Positions 16,597 through 26,509 are shown, counted from the first letter of the stretch. The stretch is DNA of 30,415 nucleotides from Pasteurellaceae bacterium (GCA_900756875.1 CAAELW010000065.1:1-30415), one strand, 5' to 3'. Translations and numbers: made by a program. Notes: generated by a model from the letters alone, not told the origin.

Positions 16597-17094
16597 ATGA
16601 CTCAAGTAACAATGATGGGTAATCCCATTGAAGTAAGTGGCAACTTTCCCAAAAAAGGAGAGAAAGTGACCATACTTACGCTCACCAATAAAGAACTCGC
16701 TGACGTCACGCTTGATACTTATGCAGGAAAACGCAAAGTTTTAAATATTTTCCCAAGTATTGATACAGGTGTATGTGCAACTTCTGTTCGCAAATTCAAT
16801 CAACAAGCAGCTAATTTAAAAAATGCTGTGGTACTTTGCATTTCAGCTGATTTACCTTTTGCACAAGCACGATTCTGCGGTGCGGAAGGTATTGAGAACG
16901 TAGAAACGCTTTCTACTTTCCGTCATAAAGAAGCCCATGAAAACTTAGGGGTAAACATCACAACAGGTCCAATCGCAGGTTTAACTGCTCGTTCAGTGAT
17001 TGTTTTAGATGAAAACAACAATGTGTTACATAGTGAACTGGTGTCTGAAATTAAAAATGAGCCAAATTATGAAGCTGCGCTAGCCGCACTATAA
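16597..17094 (+). CDS. tpx: Thiol peroxidase Tpx (atypical 2-Cys peroxiredoxin)
   Basis: Reduces hydrogen peroxide and alkyl hydroperoxides using thioredoxin. The 165-residue protein has the peroxidatic cysteine C60 in [15 protein letters not shown] and the resolving cysteine C94 in ARFCGAEG, the spacing typical of Tpx. It also has an extra cysteine at 81. Length matches E. coli Tpx (168). The Shine-Dalgarno AGGAG (16587-16591) lies partly in the hisC stop codon and the gap is 8 bases, so expression is probably coupled to hisC. A hairpin follows directly. Confidence 0.95.
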   Translation: MTQVTMMGNPIEVSGNFPKKGEKVTILTLTNKELADVTLDTYAGKRKVLNIFPSIDTGVCATSVRKFNQQAANLKNAVVLCISADLPFAQARFCGAEGIENVETLSTFRHKEAHENLGVNITTGPIAGLTARSVIVLDENNNVLHSELVSEIKNEPNYEAALAAL

Positions 17095-17100
17095 TGAATA

Positions 17101-17129
17101 AGACGCTTTTTTATAGAAAGCGCCTTTTT
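17101..17129 (+). terminator. tpx terminator
   Basis: AG-A-CGCTTT (17101-17109) pairs with AAAGCG-C-CT (17117-17125), followed by TTTT to 17129. One internal mismatch. It overlaps the space before the convergent HAD gene stop at 17132. Confidence 0.75.
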
Positions 17130-17131
17130 AT

Positions 17132-17917
17132 TTATTCAGGAAAAATCTCATTCAATATCAATGCAATTCCATCATCATTATGCGAAGCGGTGACACGATT
17201 CGCGGCCTGTTTAATCTCATCCGGTGCATTGCCCATTGCCACGCCTAATCCCACATTTTCTAACATATCTAAATCATTAAAGTTATCACCGAAAGCAACA
17301 CATTCTTCCATCTTCACATGAAAATAATCTTCAAGAAAACGCACTGCGTTACCTTTTGTCGCGGATTTATGCATCACTTCAAGGAAATTCGCATGAGAAC
17401 GGCAAATACTTAAATGCGGAAATTTCTCTTTCAAAACTTGCTCGATAGCAATCACTTCATCTGTTTCACCAATGATTTGAATTTTATGTGGAGAATAGAC
17501 CGCACTTTCATCATAAGGATCAATCTGAATGCCTGTCACGCTACGTTCATAAATCACCCATTTATTATTCAAATCGCGAGCGACGCAATCATCATAAGTA
17601 TAATAATTGACACCTAGCGCAGGATGATCTGCTAATACTTGGTTAATGGCTTGGATATCAGCTGAATCAATTTGTACCGAATAAATAGGCATGGCGTTTT
17701 TATCTAAAATTAAGGCACCACTAAATGCCACAATGATGTTGTAATTTTCAATGAGTTTTGCATAAGGCCAAATACCCAGCGGTGAACGAGCAGAGATTGG
17801 TGTAAATGGAATACCTTGTTTTGTAATGCGTTGAATTGCATCTAAGGTTTTAGGCAAAATTCGATGATCCGACGTTAATAAGGTACCATCAAAATCACTG
17901 AATACAGCTTTATACAT
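17132..17917 (-). CDS. Cof-type HAD-IIB family phosphatase
   Basis: A 261-residue haloacid-dehalogenase-type hydrolase of the Cof subfamily. Motif I is FSDFDGTLLTSD (6-17; nucleophile D8, acid/base D10). Motif II is the ISAR sequence near 43, and the late acidic motif is AFGDNFNDLDML. The cap domain lies between. Such enzymes dephosphorylate sugar phosphates, PLP or flavin precursors; the substrate cannot be read from sequence. The ATG at 17917 is chosen because GGAG precedes it and the family N-terminus starts there; an upstream start at 17965 would overlap ybeY. It is the last gene of the phoH-ybeY unit, 19 bases after ybeY. An uptake signal (17499-17507) is in frame. Confidence 0.92.
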   Translation of the reverse strand: MYKAVFSDFDGTLLTSDHRILPKTLDAIQRITKQGIPFTPISARSPLGIWPYAKLIENYNIIVAFSGALILDKNAMPIYSVQIDSADIQAINQVLADHPALGVNYYTYDDCVARDLNNKWVIYERSVTGIQIDPYDESAVYSPHKIQIIGETDEVIAIEQVLKEKFPHLSICRSHANFLEVMHKSATKGNAVRFLEDYFHVKMEECVAFGDNFNDLDMLENVGLGVAMGNAPDEIKQAANRVTASHNDDGIALILNEIFPE

Positions 17918-17936
17918 AATTGCTCCAATATAGTTA

Positions 17937-18401
17937 TTATTTTTCGGAAAGGTAAGGATCGGCAAAGCCTAAACCTTGCATAATTTCAGTTTCTAAACTT
18001 TCCATTTCTTCTGCTTCATCATCTTCAATGTGATCGTAACCCAGTAAATGTAAGCTACCATGCACGATCATATGCGCCCAATGCGCCATTAAAGGCTTTT
18101 CTTGCTCGATAGCTTCACGCTCCACTACCTGTCGACAAATCACCAAATCGCCCAACAGTGGTAATTCCACTTCGTCAGGACATTCAAAAGGGAAAGACAA
18201 TACATTGGTTGGACGATCTTTTCCTCGATAAGTTAAATTTAAATCATGACTTTCTGCTTCATCCACAATGCGTACCGTCATTTCCACATTATCGCTTTCT
18301 GGTTGCACTGCAGCGGTTGCCCATTGCAGAATTTGCGCTTCTGATGGTAAGCCTTCAGTATTTTCGCTCGCCAGTTGCAAATCGATAATCATATTGCCCA
18401 T
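17937..18401 (-). CDS. ybeY: Endoribonuclease YbeY (rRNA maturation)
   Basis: Zinc-dependent single-strand endoribonuclease of the UPF0054 family, needed for 16S rRNA 3' maturation and ribosome quality control. The 154-residue protein has the metal-binding HGxLHLxGYDH motif in full: [11 protein letters not shown] with H114, H118 and H124. The segment [10 protein letters not shown] (63-72) is also typical. AGGAG precedes the ATG at 18401, and the phoH-like stop is one base upstream, so the two are translationally coupled as ybeZ-ybeY is in E. coli. Confidence 0.96.
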   Translation of the reverse strand: MGNMIIDLQLASENTEGLPSEAQILQWATAAVQPESDNVEMTVRIVDEAESHDLNLTYRGKDRPTNVLSFPFECPDEVELPLLGDLVICRQVVEREAIEQEKPLMAHWAHMIVHGSLHLLGYDHIEDDEAEEMESLETEIMQGLGFADPYLSEK

Positions 18402-18402
18402 C

Positions 18403-19491
18403 TTATTCTCCTAAATTCGTTTCATTTTCTGACCGCACTTTTTGCTCACGTTCAGCTCGACGCTGCGCTGCGATTTCTTGACGGCGAATTTCATCTTGGG
18501 CTTCCCATTCTTCGTAAGCTTGCACCACTTTTGCCACCACAGGATGTCGCACAATATCTTTACTTTCAAAGTAATTAAAGCTTAATTCCGACACTTTACT
18601 TAGCACTTCCATGGAGTGACGTAAACCCGATTTAGTACTGCGCGGTAAATCGATTTGGGTTACATCCCCTGTAATCACAGCTTTAGAATTAAAACCAATA
18701 CGGGTCAAAAACATTTTCATTTGTTCGACCGTCGTATTTTGGCTTTCATCTAAAATAATAAAGCTGTCATTGAGTGTGCGACCACGCATATAAGCCAATG
18801 GTGCGATTTCAATCACATTACGCTCCATCAATTTTTGTACACGTTCAAAGCCAAGCATTTCAAATAACGCATCATAAAGTGGTCGTAAATAAGGTTCAAT
18901 TTTTTGGCCTAAATCACCCGGCAGGAAACCTAATTTTTCGCCCGCTTCCACCGCAGGACGAGTCAGTAAAATACGACGAATTTCTTGACGTTCTAATGCT
19001 TCAACTGCCGCTGCTACAGCTAAAAAGGTTTTCCCCGTTCCAGCGGGGCCTATCCCAAAACTAATATCGTGCGTAAGAATATTATGTAAATATTGAATTT
19101 GATTTTCACCACGCGGTTTAATCAAACCACGCTTAGTTTTAATTGTGGTGCTATAAACGTGATTTTCACTACGTGACTCACTTCCCGCTTGCGATAACAT
19201 TCTGCTCTCTTGCAAGGCAATATGCACATCTTCTAAATCAAGTTCTTTCACTTTCCCTTTAACTGGTGCAGTCTCCACATATAATGTTTGGATTAATTTA
19301 GCCGCACGATCAATTAATTGCTCATGGTGAGATTTGGAGTTTTCATCATTTGATTTCACGGTAAAAGTGAAATTATTGCGGGAAATATTGAGGTTAAATT
19401 CTTTTTCAATCAGTTTGATATTTTCATCAAATGCACCGCAAAGGGATTGCAGACGATCATTTTCTTGAGGTTCTAAGGTAAAAGTTGTCAT
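18403..19491 (-). CDS. ybeZ: PhoH-like ATPase (YbeZ)
   Basis: P-loop ATPase of the PhoH family, thought to act with YbeY in RNA handling. The 362-residue protein has Walker A GPAGTGKT (148-155), the RP motif [18 protein letters not shown] (176-193) and Walker [10 protein letters not shown] (244-252). The N-terminal region (about 1-130) resembles the KH-like domain of this family, and the C-terminus is highly charged and lower in conservation. It starts the operon ybeZ-ybeY-HAD phosphatase. An uptake signal (18432-18440) is in the last codons. E. coli has miaB in front of ybeZ; here gshF lies upstream, separated by a terminator. Confidence 0.93.
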   Translation of the reverse strand: MTTFTLEPQENDRLQSLCGAFDENIKLIEKEFNLNISRNNFTFTVKSNDENSKSHHEQLIDRAAKLIQTLYVETAPVKGKVKELDLEDVHIALQESRMLSQAGSESRSENHVYSTTIKTKRGLIKPRGENQIQYLHNILTHDISFGIGPAGTGKTFLAVAAAVEALERQEIRRILLTRPAVEAGEKLGFLPGDLGQKIEPYLRPLYDALFEMLGFERVQKLMERNVIEIAPLAYMRGRTLNDSFIILDESQNTTVEQMKMFLTRIGFNSKAVITGDVTQIDLPRSTKSGLRHSMEVLSKVSELSFNYFESKDIVRHPVVAKVVQAYEEWEAQDEIRRQEIAAQRRAEREQKVRSENETNLGE

Positions 19492-19525
19492 TAAATTTCA
19501 TTTTAGAATTGTGAATACTGTCTCC

Positions 19526-19553
19526 ATTTTAGCCTAATTACGATGAATGTAAA
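19526..19553 (-). promoter_or_regulatory. Predicted promoter of the ybeZ operon
   Basis: On the minus strand, TTTACA (19553-19548) and TAAAAT (19531-19526) are 16 bases apart, placing a start site about 28 bases before the ybeZ ATG. The -35 box overlaps the T-rich tail of the gshF terminator. Confidence 0.5.
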
Positions 19554-19580
19554 ACGGGCTTCACCAACTGATGAAGCCCG
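19550..19580 (-). terminator. gshF terminator
   Basis: On the minus strand, CGGGCTTCA (19580-19572) pairs with TGAAGCCCG (19563-19555), a perfect 9-bp stem with an 8-base loop, followed by TTTTA. It lies 10 bases after the gshF stop. Confidence 0.88.
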
Positions 19581-19589
19581 ATAACAAAA

Positions 19590-21863
19590 TTAGGGTAATT
19601 CAGGGAAAAGCATCTTAATCACATTCATTGTCAATCGTCGAGATTGTCCACTAAATGGGAAAATATGCATCATCATCATAGGATTAAAGTTTGCCTCAAT
19701 CACACCCCACGAACGTAAACTCGGTTCTGCCGGCTGTTTCAAATCAGGAATAATTAAATCTACGCCACAAACTGCCGCCCCCATTGCCTTGCTAATCCCT
19801 ACCGCAATTTCTTTGTAACTGGCATGCATTTCATCCGTCATATCAATAGAATCACCGCCTGTACTAATATTAGAATTCGCACGTAATTGAACAAGTTGAT
19901 CTTTTGCAGGAATAGAATCCACGGTTAATCCTTGTTCCTTAAGCTGCAACTGCTCAATATCCCCCAATGCAATTTTTTTCAATGGTGTACGACTGCCATC
20001 ACCCCGTAAAGGATGATCATTTTTAGCTGCAACTAATTCAGCAACGGTATGTACACCATCTCCAATTACATTTGCTGGAACACGTAATAAGACGGCTAAC
20101 GTTTGATCACCCAGCACAAAGAAACGATATTCGGTACCAAGTAGATAATCTTCAACCATGATCTCTTTATCTTCACGGAAAGCAATCTCTACTGCTTTTG
20201 CAAAATCATCCCTATCCGTTACACCTTGTTGGAAAATACTAATCCCTAAACCAAAATTCGTTGATTTTGGCTTAATCACGACAGCTCGATTCTCAAAAAG
20301 TGGAAAATTTTCGACCGCACTTTTCACATCGGTAAATTCGATGCTTTGCGGTACATTAAATCCAGCTTTTGCTAAGACTTTCTTCGTCACTACTTTATTT
20401 TCCATGATGAGCGGGGAAATATAGCTATCGTGAGAAGTCATATTACCGTTTTTCACATATTCCAAATGTTCGCCAAATTGAAGACTGATAAATTGATCGC
20501 GTTCATCTAAAATCTCAATCTTTAATCCTTTTTGAATTGCATCAAATAATAACGCCTGTGTGGACAGCTCCATATTATCAAACGCACTTAATGCATAAAA
20601 ACGTTCAAAGGCTTTTGCTTTATTGGATTGCGCGATATCTGCCCCTAATTGTTGATAACTACCGATCTGTTCAATTACCGCGACCACTTTTGCACAAAGC
20701 GTTTGGCTTGGATCCGCAAATTGCCCTAATTTGTCTTTAACAATCGTTTTTATCTCATCACTCACATTAAGTTGTTCAAGCATCTTGAGCATTTCAAGGA
20801 GGACTAATTTGCCTTCTACCGCATAAACACTTTGCTCTCTTGGATCTTCCCATGCCACTTCAGCAAGACGTGCTTTACCTAATTTTATGCCTTCTTGATC
20901 AGCGGTATCATCAAGCCATGCCATTAACAAAATAAAATAATGAATGAATTTCGCATCAGCAAGTTCCATTCCATAAGGTGCAAATGGGTTGAGATCAAAC
21001 AAACGAAATTCTAAGTATTGAATACCTTTTTCAAGTAAATCTCGCGCTTTTTTAGCACCACGCAAGCGTACACTTGAGTAAAATTCTTTTTCCGCAATCA
21101 AATCACCCGATTTCACCCAGTGTTCTAACGTCTCAACATACTCTTGCAAACTATCATAAGAGACGTGGATCTTCGGATCATTCACATAACCATATTTTCC
21201 TGAACGTAAACTGCGTACATATTGATGTGGTTTAAGGGGGGAATTACCTCTGAAATATTTTTCCTCTACCGTCGGTGTCGCAGAAAACAGATAAAGTAGA
21301 ATCCATTGATAGCGTAAGAAGTTTTTCGCTATTTTTAGGTAAAAATTATTTTGAAAATCAACCGCACTTAGTGTTTCATTTTGTGCATGAAATAAGGCAT
21401 CAATAAACTTAGGGTCAATTTGAAAATTGTAATGAATGCCACTGACCATTTGCTTATATTTACCGTAAGACTGGACTAAATGCTCCCGATAAGCCACATC
21501 GTCCTGATTATCTAATTGTGCGACCTTAATGTGCTCTTCTGGCGGTAATCCTGCAGGCATACTAAAAGGAAAAATAAATTCATCCTCTGGTAATGTACGC
21601 AAAGTCACTTCATGAATGGCTGAAAGCCAACGTAGTGTATCCTCTAACTTTTTCATCGGGGGAGTCACCAATTCCAACTGGCTTTCTGCAAAATCTGTTT
21701 GAATGTAAGGGTGAAAACGACGATTACCAAAGGCTTTTGGGTGCAATGATGTCACAATTGAACCATCCGAATGCACCCGTTGACTTTCCTTTTCAATCCC
21801 AAATGACCCTTGCTGAAATAAGAGCTCTAGGTGATGTTGTTTAATGATTTGCTGAATATTCAT
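19590..21863 (-). CDS. gshF: Bifunctional glutathione synthetase GshF (GshAB)
   Basis: One polypeptide that makes glutathione in two ATP-dependent steps: gamma-glutamylcysteine ligase and glutathione synthetase. The 757-residue protein has an N-terminal GshA-type domain (about 1-450, with FGIEKESQRV near 20-30 and FAESQLELVTP near 58-68) and a C-terminal ATP-grasp domain from about 481 (VVIKPKSTNFGLG; VEDYLLGTEYRFFVLG; VIEANFNPMM). The fusion is known in Pasteurella, Haemophilus relatives and streptococci; enterobacteria use separate gshA and gshB. The ATG at 21863 has AAGGA in front; the in-frame start at 21914 adds unconserved residues. It is a single-gene unit ending in a strong terminator. 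Two uptake signals (20314-20322 and 21361-21369) are in frame. Confidence 0.95.
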   Translation of the reverse strand: MNIQQIIKQHHLELLFQQGSFGIEKESQRVHSDGSIVTSLHPKAFGNRRFHPYIQTDFAESQLELVTPPMKKLEDTLRWLSAIHEVTLRTLPEDEFIFPFSMPAGLPPEEHIKVAQLDNQDDVAYREHLVQSYGKYKQMVSGIHYNFQIDPKFIDALFHAQNETLSAVDFQNNFYLKIAKNFLRYQWILLYLFSATPTVEEKYFRGNSPLKPHQYVRSLRSGKYGYVNDPKIHVSYDSLQEYVETLEHWVKSGDLIAEKEFYSSVRLRGAKKARDLLEKGIQYLEFRLFDLNPFAPYGMELADAKFIHYFILLMAWLDDTADQEGIKLGKARLAEVAWEDPREQSVYAVEGKLVLLEMLKMLEQLNVSDEIKTIVKDKLGQFADPSQTLCAKVVAVIEQIGSYQQLGADIAQSNKAKAFERFYALSAFDNMELSTQALLFDAIQKGLKIEILDERDQFISLQFGEHLEYVKNGNMTSHDSYISPLIMENKVVTKKVLAKAGFNVPQSIEFTDVKSAVENFPLFENRAVVIKPKSTNFGLGISIFQQGVTDRDDFAKAVEIAFREDKEIMVEDYLLGTEYRFFVLGDQTLAVLLRVPANVIGDGVHTVAELVAAKNDHPLRGDGSRTPLKKIALGDIEQLQLKEQGLTVDSIPAKDQLVQLRANSNISTGGDSIDMTDEMHASYKEIAVGISKAMGAAVCGVDLIIPDLKQPAEPSLRSWGVIEANFNPMMMMHIFPFSGQSRRLTMNVIKMLFPELP

Positions 21864-21972
21864 ATCCGTCCTTATTAGAAATTTCCACCTGACATTATGG
21901 AGAAAAAACAACATGGGGCAAAGTAAGAAAATAGAATGGAATATGAAATTTTGATATAAGAGAAAAATATAT

Positions 21973-22010
21973 GATAATTATTTGCATTATCCATTCTGAG
22001 TTATTAGAAT
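21973..22010 (+). promoter_or_regulatory. Fur-controlled promoter of hitABC
   Basis: GATAATTATTTGCATTATC (21973-21991) matches the 19-base Fur consensus at 15 positions. It covers the -35 box TTGCAT (21982-21987), which is 17 bases from the -10 box TAGAAT (22005-22010). Iron-loaded Fur would block polymerase, so the transporter should be made when iron is scarce. A perfect inverted repeat CATTCT (21992-21997) and AGAATG (22006-22011) spans the spacer and the -10 box. Confidence 0.8.
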
Positions 22011-22053
22011 GAGACAATTTTTATTTTCAGAAAATGGGTAATTTGCCCGATAA

Positions 22054-23067
<1,014 letters not shown>

Positions 23068-23093
23068 GTTTAGTTTGCTATGCTATGTAATAT

Positions 23094-23114
23094 AGGGCGT
23101 GTAATACACGCCCT
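23094..23114 (+). terminator. Intercistronic hairpin between hitA and hitB
   Basis: AGGGCGTGT (23094-23102) and ACACGCCCT (23106-23114) form a perfect 9-bp stem with loop AAT. The downstream sequence TCTGTTATTT is only weakly T-rich, so partial termination or 3' protection of the hitA message is more likely than a full stop, because hitB and hitC follow in the same direction. Confidence 0.75.
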
Positions 23115-23165
23115 TCTGTTATTTACACTACTTACTCTACACTGATATTTTCAAAGGATTTTTCT

Positions 23166-24686
23166 GTGTCTAATCGCCTACCTCGCTGGCTTGTTGCCTT
23201 AATCGTGCTGATTAGTTTGCCATTATTGCTCCCTTTTTTATATGTTATTGAGCGAGCTGCAGATGTCGGATTGGCTCGCAGCATTGAGTTACTTTGGCGC
23301 CCAAGAATGTGGGAATTGCTCAGTAATACGCTACTTTTAATGGTATTTGTCACGCTTTTTGCCATTATTCTCGGTACACTATGTGCGTTTTTATTAGAAC
23401 GTTATCGCTTTTGGGGAAAAGGCTTTTTCCAAGTTGCCATGACGCTTCCGCTTTGTATTCCGGCTTTTGTCAGCTGTTTTACCTGGATCAGCCTCACCTT
23501 TAGAGTGGAAGGCTTGTGGGGAACTATCGGTATTATGACGCTGAGTTCTTTCCCACTTGCTTATCTCCCTGTTGCTGCAACCTTAAAAAGACTTGACCGC
23601 TCTTTAGAAGAAGTGAGCCTTTCATTAGCTAAAAGCCATGCTTACACATTTTGGCATGCGATTTTTCCGCAACTCAAACCCGCCATCGGAAGCAGCGTAT
23701 TATTAATTTCGCTTCATATGTTGGTAGAGTTTGGGGCGGTTTCTATTTTAAATTATCAAACCTTTACTACCGCTATTTTCCAAGAATATGAAATGGCCTT
23801 TAATAACAACACTGCCGCCTTACTCTCTGGCGTGTTAATGGTCATTTGTATCCTTGTTGTGATGGGCGAAATTCGTTTTAGAGGCACGCAAACACTCTAT
23901 CAAAGTGGCAAAGGCGTAATACGCCCATATCCATTAAAAACGCTCTCTGTTGGAAAACAAATTTTAGTCGTGAGCTTTTTCATGACCATTTTTGTGCTCA
24001 GTATTGGTGTGCCGATTACCATGCTGATTTATTGGCTAACCGTGGGAAGTTCCATTGAAAGTGCGGTCGATTTTGGGGAATTTTTTACCGCCTTTACAAA
24101 CTCACTCACCATATCAACACTGGGTGCAACTCTCACGGTTATTTGTGCCTTACCATTGGTATGGGCTGCAGTACGCTATCGCAGTAAATTAACGATTTGG
24201 CTTGATCGAATCCCTTATCTACTTCATGCTGTTCCTGGGCTTGTTATCGCATTATCGTTAGTTTTCTTTACTATCAACTATGCTTATTCGCTTTATCAAA
24301 CCTTTGCCATGGTTGTCGTCGCCTACTTTATGCTTTATCTTCCTATGGCACAAACGACCTTGCGTAGCTCGCTTGAACAAATGTCTAGCAACATCGAAAA
24401 GGTAGGACAAAGCTTAGGGCGTAGCAACTTTTATATTTTCCGTACCTTAGTCATTCCAGCCATGTTACCAGGGATTGCTGCTGCGTTTGCTTTAGTGTTT
24501 TTAAACTTAATGAAAGAGCTCACCGCAACCCTATTACTGACCCCAAATGACATTAAAACGCTTTCAACCGCCGTATGGGAATACACCTCTGATGCACAAT
24601 ATGCGGCAGCAACGCCTTATGCCATTATGTTAGTACTATTTTCAAGCATTCCTGTATTTTTACTAAAACGATACGGTTTTAAATAA
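23166..24686 (+). CDS. hitB: Ferric iron ABC transporter permease HitB (FbpB)
   Basis: Inner-membrane permease of the HitABC ferric importer. The 506-residue protein is a fused double permease of the FbpB type, with many hydrophobic helices and two EAA-like cytoplasmic loops that contact the ATPase: SLEEVSLSLAKSHAYTFWHAI (147-167) and SLEQMSSNIEKVGQSLGRS in the second half. It starts with GTG at 23166, preceded by AAAGGA (23153-23158); the MSNRLPRW N-terminus is followed directly by the first membrane helix. It lies 98 bases after hitA beyond the hairpin, and 13 bases before hitC. An uptake signal (24059-24067) is in frame. Confidence 0.95.
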   Translation: MSNRLPRWLVALIVLISLPLLLPFLYVIERAADVGLARSIELLWRPRMWELLSNTLLLMVFVTLFAIILGTLCAFLLERYRFWGKGFFQVAMTLPLCIPAFVSCFTWISLTFRVEGLWGTIGIMTLSSFPLAYLPVAATLKRLDRSLEEVSLSLAKSHAYTFWHAIFPQLKPAIGSSVLLISLHMLVEFGAVSILNYQTFTTAIFQEYEMAFNNNTAALLSGVLMVICILVVMGEIRFRGTQTLYQSGKGVIRPYPLKTLSVGKQILVVSFFMTIFVLSIGVPITMLIYWLTVGSSIESAVDFGEFFTAFTNSLTISTLGATLTVICALPLVWAAVRYRSKLTIWLDRIPYLLHAVPGLVIALSLVFFTINYAYSLYQTFAMVVVAYFMLYLPMAQTTLRSSLEQMSSNIEKVGQSLGRSNFYIFRTLVIPAMLPGIAAAFALVFLNLMKELTATLLLTPNDIKTLSTAVWEYTSDAQYAAATPYAIMLVLFSSIPVFLLKRYGFK

Positions 24687-24699
24687 CAAAAAGATAAAA

Positions 24700-25752
24700 A
24701 TGACAACATTACTCGACATTAAAAATTTAAATAAATCCTTTAATGGGCAACAAGTTTTACACAATATCTCGCTACAATTAGAGAAAGGGGAAATTTTGTT
24801 TCTTCTTGGCGCATCAGGTTGTGGAAAAACCACCTTATTGCGTAGCATTGCTGGTTTTGAACAACCAACAAGCGGTGAGATTTGGTTAAAGAATCAACCT
24901 ATTTTTAACGAAAATATCAATGTGCCGACCCAGCAACGCAAATTAGGCTATGTGGTTCAAGAAGGCGTGTTATTTCCGCATTTAAATGTTTACCGTAATA
25001 TTGCTTATGGCTTAGGCGATGGCAAAGGGAAAACTGAAGAGGAAAAACAACGCATACAGGAAGTGATGAAACTGACGGGCATTAGCAGCCTAGAGGATCG
25101 TTTTCCTCATCAGCTTTCCGGTGGCCAACAGCAACGTGTCGCACTTGCCCGAGCACTTGCACCAAGCCCTGAACTCATCCTGTTTGATGAACCATTCAGC
25201 GCATTAGATGAGCATCTGAGAAATCAAATTCGTTACGATATGTTACAGGTGTTAAGAGAAAGTGGTTCATCCGCCATATTTGTGACCCATGATCGTGATG
25301 AAGCACTCTGTTATGCAGACAAAATTGCAGTGATTCAAGAAGGGAGAATTCTTCAAATTGCGACACCTAAAATGCTGTATTGGTCACCGCAACATTTATC
25401 CATCGCAACATTTATCGGAGAAAGTATTATTTTCTCTGCAACATTAAAAAATGATGCCATCGCAACCTGTCAATTAGGTGAAATTGCCGTCGAAAATAAA
25501 GGAAATGGTCATACGCAAGGGAAGGTTTTATTCCGTCCTGAGCAATTCTCTCTTGCCAAAAAAATCCAAGATCCGACAGCTTCTTTCCAAGGTGAGATTA
25601 AACGGATTGAATCGAGAGGACGAGCCATCAATCTTTGTATTGATGTAGGCGGTTATGAATTTAATCTTAATGAAGATCTCATTAATCATTACCAAATTGG
25701 AGAACAAGTCACCCTGTATTTATATGGGAAAGGGGTTTTCTATAACGATTAA
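24700..25752 (+). CDS. hitC: Ferric iron ABC transporter ATPase HitC (FbpC)
   Basis: ATP-binding subunit powering HitB. The 350-residue protein has Walker A GASGCGKTT (37-45), the Q-loop at Q87, the signature LSGGQQQ (139-145), Walker B LILFDEP (159-165), the D-loop SALD (167-170) and the switch histidine H197 in FVTHD. The C-terminal 120 residues form the TOBE-type regulatory domain seen in FbpC, where iron or other signals may modulate activity. The ribosome binding site is weak, so translation may rely on coupling with hitB. A strong terminator follows immediately. Confidence 0.96.
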   Translation: MTTLLDIKNLNKSFNGQQVLHNISLQLEKGEILFLLGASGCGKTTLLRSIAGFEQPTSGEIWLKNQPIFNENINVPTQQRKLGYVVQEGVLFPHLNVYRNIAYGLGDGKGKTEEEKQRIQEVMKLTGISSLEDRFPHQLSGGQQQRVALARALAPSPELILFDEPFSALDEHLRNQIRYDMLQVLRESGSSAIFVTHDRDEALCYADKIAVIQEGRILQIATPKMLYWSPQHLSIATFIGESIIFSATLKNDAIATCQLGEIAVENKGNGHTQGKVLFRPEQFSLAKKIQDPTASFQGEIKRIESRGRAINLCIDVGGYEFNLNEDLINHYQIGEQVTLYLYGKGVFYND

Positions 25753-25782
25753 AAAAGGCGGAACGCATTGTTCCGCCTTTTT
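25752..25782. terminator. Bidirectional terminator between hitC and the TerC-family gene
   Basis: AAAAAGGCGGAA (25752-25763) pairs with TTCCGCCTTTTT (25771-25782), 12 perfect pairs around a 7-base loop, with A and T runs giving tails in both directions. The left arm begins in the last base of the hitC stop codon. Confidence 0.92.
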
Positions 25783-25789
25783 AATATGA

Positions 25790-26509
25790 TTAATGGCCAA
25801 GTGCTTTTCGCATCTTGATATTGAGCATTTCCACCACCGCGGAGAAGCCCATAGCAAAGTAAATGTAGCCTTTTGGAATATGGATATCCAAGCTTTCGGC
25901 AATTAAACTTACGCCCACTAAAATTAAGAAGGCTAAAGCCAAAATCTTCAATGTTGGATGGGTATCCACAAAATCACCAATTGGTTTCGCCGCAAACATC
26001 ATGACACCAACTGCAAGCATAATCGCTAAAATCATCACTGGAAGATGGTTTGCCATGCCTACTGCCGTAATCACGGAGTCTAAAGAAAACACAATATCTA
26101 AAACAGCGATTTGGATTAACACGCCCAAGTAACTGACTTTCTTCTTGTTCGTTTCTTCTTCATGATGTGCTTCAGGATGCATTGCTTCTTTGATTTCACC
26201 TACACTTTTTACAATCAGGAATAAGCCTCCAAGGAATAAAATCAAATCACGGCCTGAAATTTCCTGACCAACTAAAGTGAATAGCGGTTCCGTTAATTTC
26301 ATCATCCAAGAAAGGGAAACAAGAAGTAAAATACGGGTAATCATCGCTAATCCAAGACCGATAATACGGCCAGATTGACGTTGATTCGCGGGTAAACGTC
26401 CCACTAAAATACTAATAAAAATAATGTTATCAATACCCAAGACGATTTCAAGTGCGGTCAAAGTAAGCAATGAAATCCATGCTTCGGGATCAACAAGCCA
26501 TTCAAACAT
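25790..26509 (-). CDS. TerC family integral membrane protein (YgdQ-like)
   Basis: A 239-residue inner-membrane protein of the TerC family, closest in memory to E. coli YgdQ (237 residues). It has about seven membrane helices and the two family metal-site motifs LEIVLGIDNIIFI (about 20-32) and VLDIVFSLDSVITAVG in the second half. Members are linked to manganese or other metal export during exoenzyme metalation in other bacteria, but YgdQ itself is uncharacterised. A short histidine/acid-rich loop (HPEAHHEEE) lies in the middle. It is a likely single gene after uvrC, 68 bases from it with no evident terminator. An uptake signal (26450-26458) is in frame. Confidence 0.9.
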   Translation of the reverse strand: MFEWLVDPEAWISLLTLTALEIVLGIDNIIFISILVGRLPANQRQSGRIIGLGLAMITRILLLVSLSWMMKLTEPLFTLVGQEISGRDLILFLGGLFLIVKSVGEIKEAMHPEAHHEEETNKKKVSYLGVLIQIAVLDIVFSLDSVITAVGMANHLPVMILAIMLAVGVMMFAAKPIGDFVDTHPTLKILALAFLILVGVSLIAESLDIHIPKGYIYFAMGFSAVVEMLNIKMRKALGH

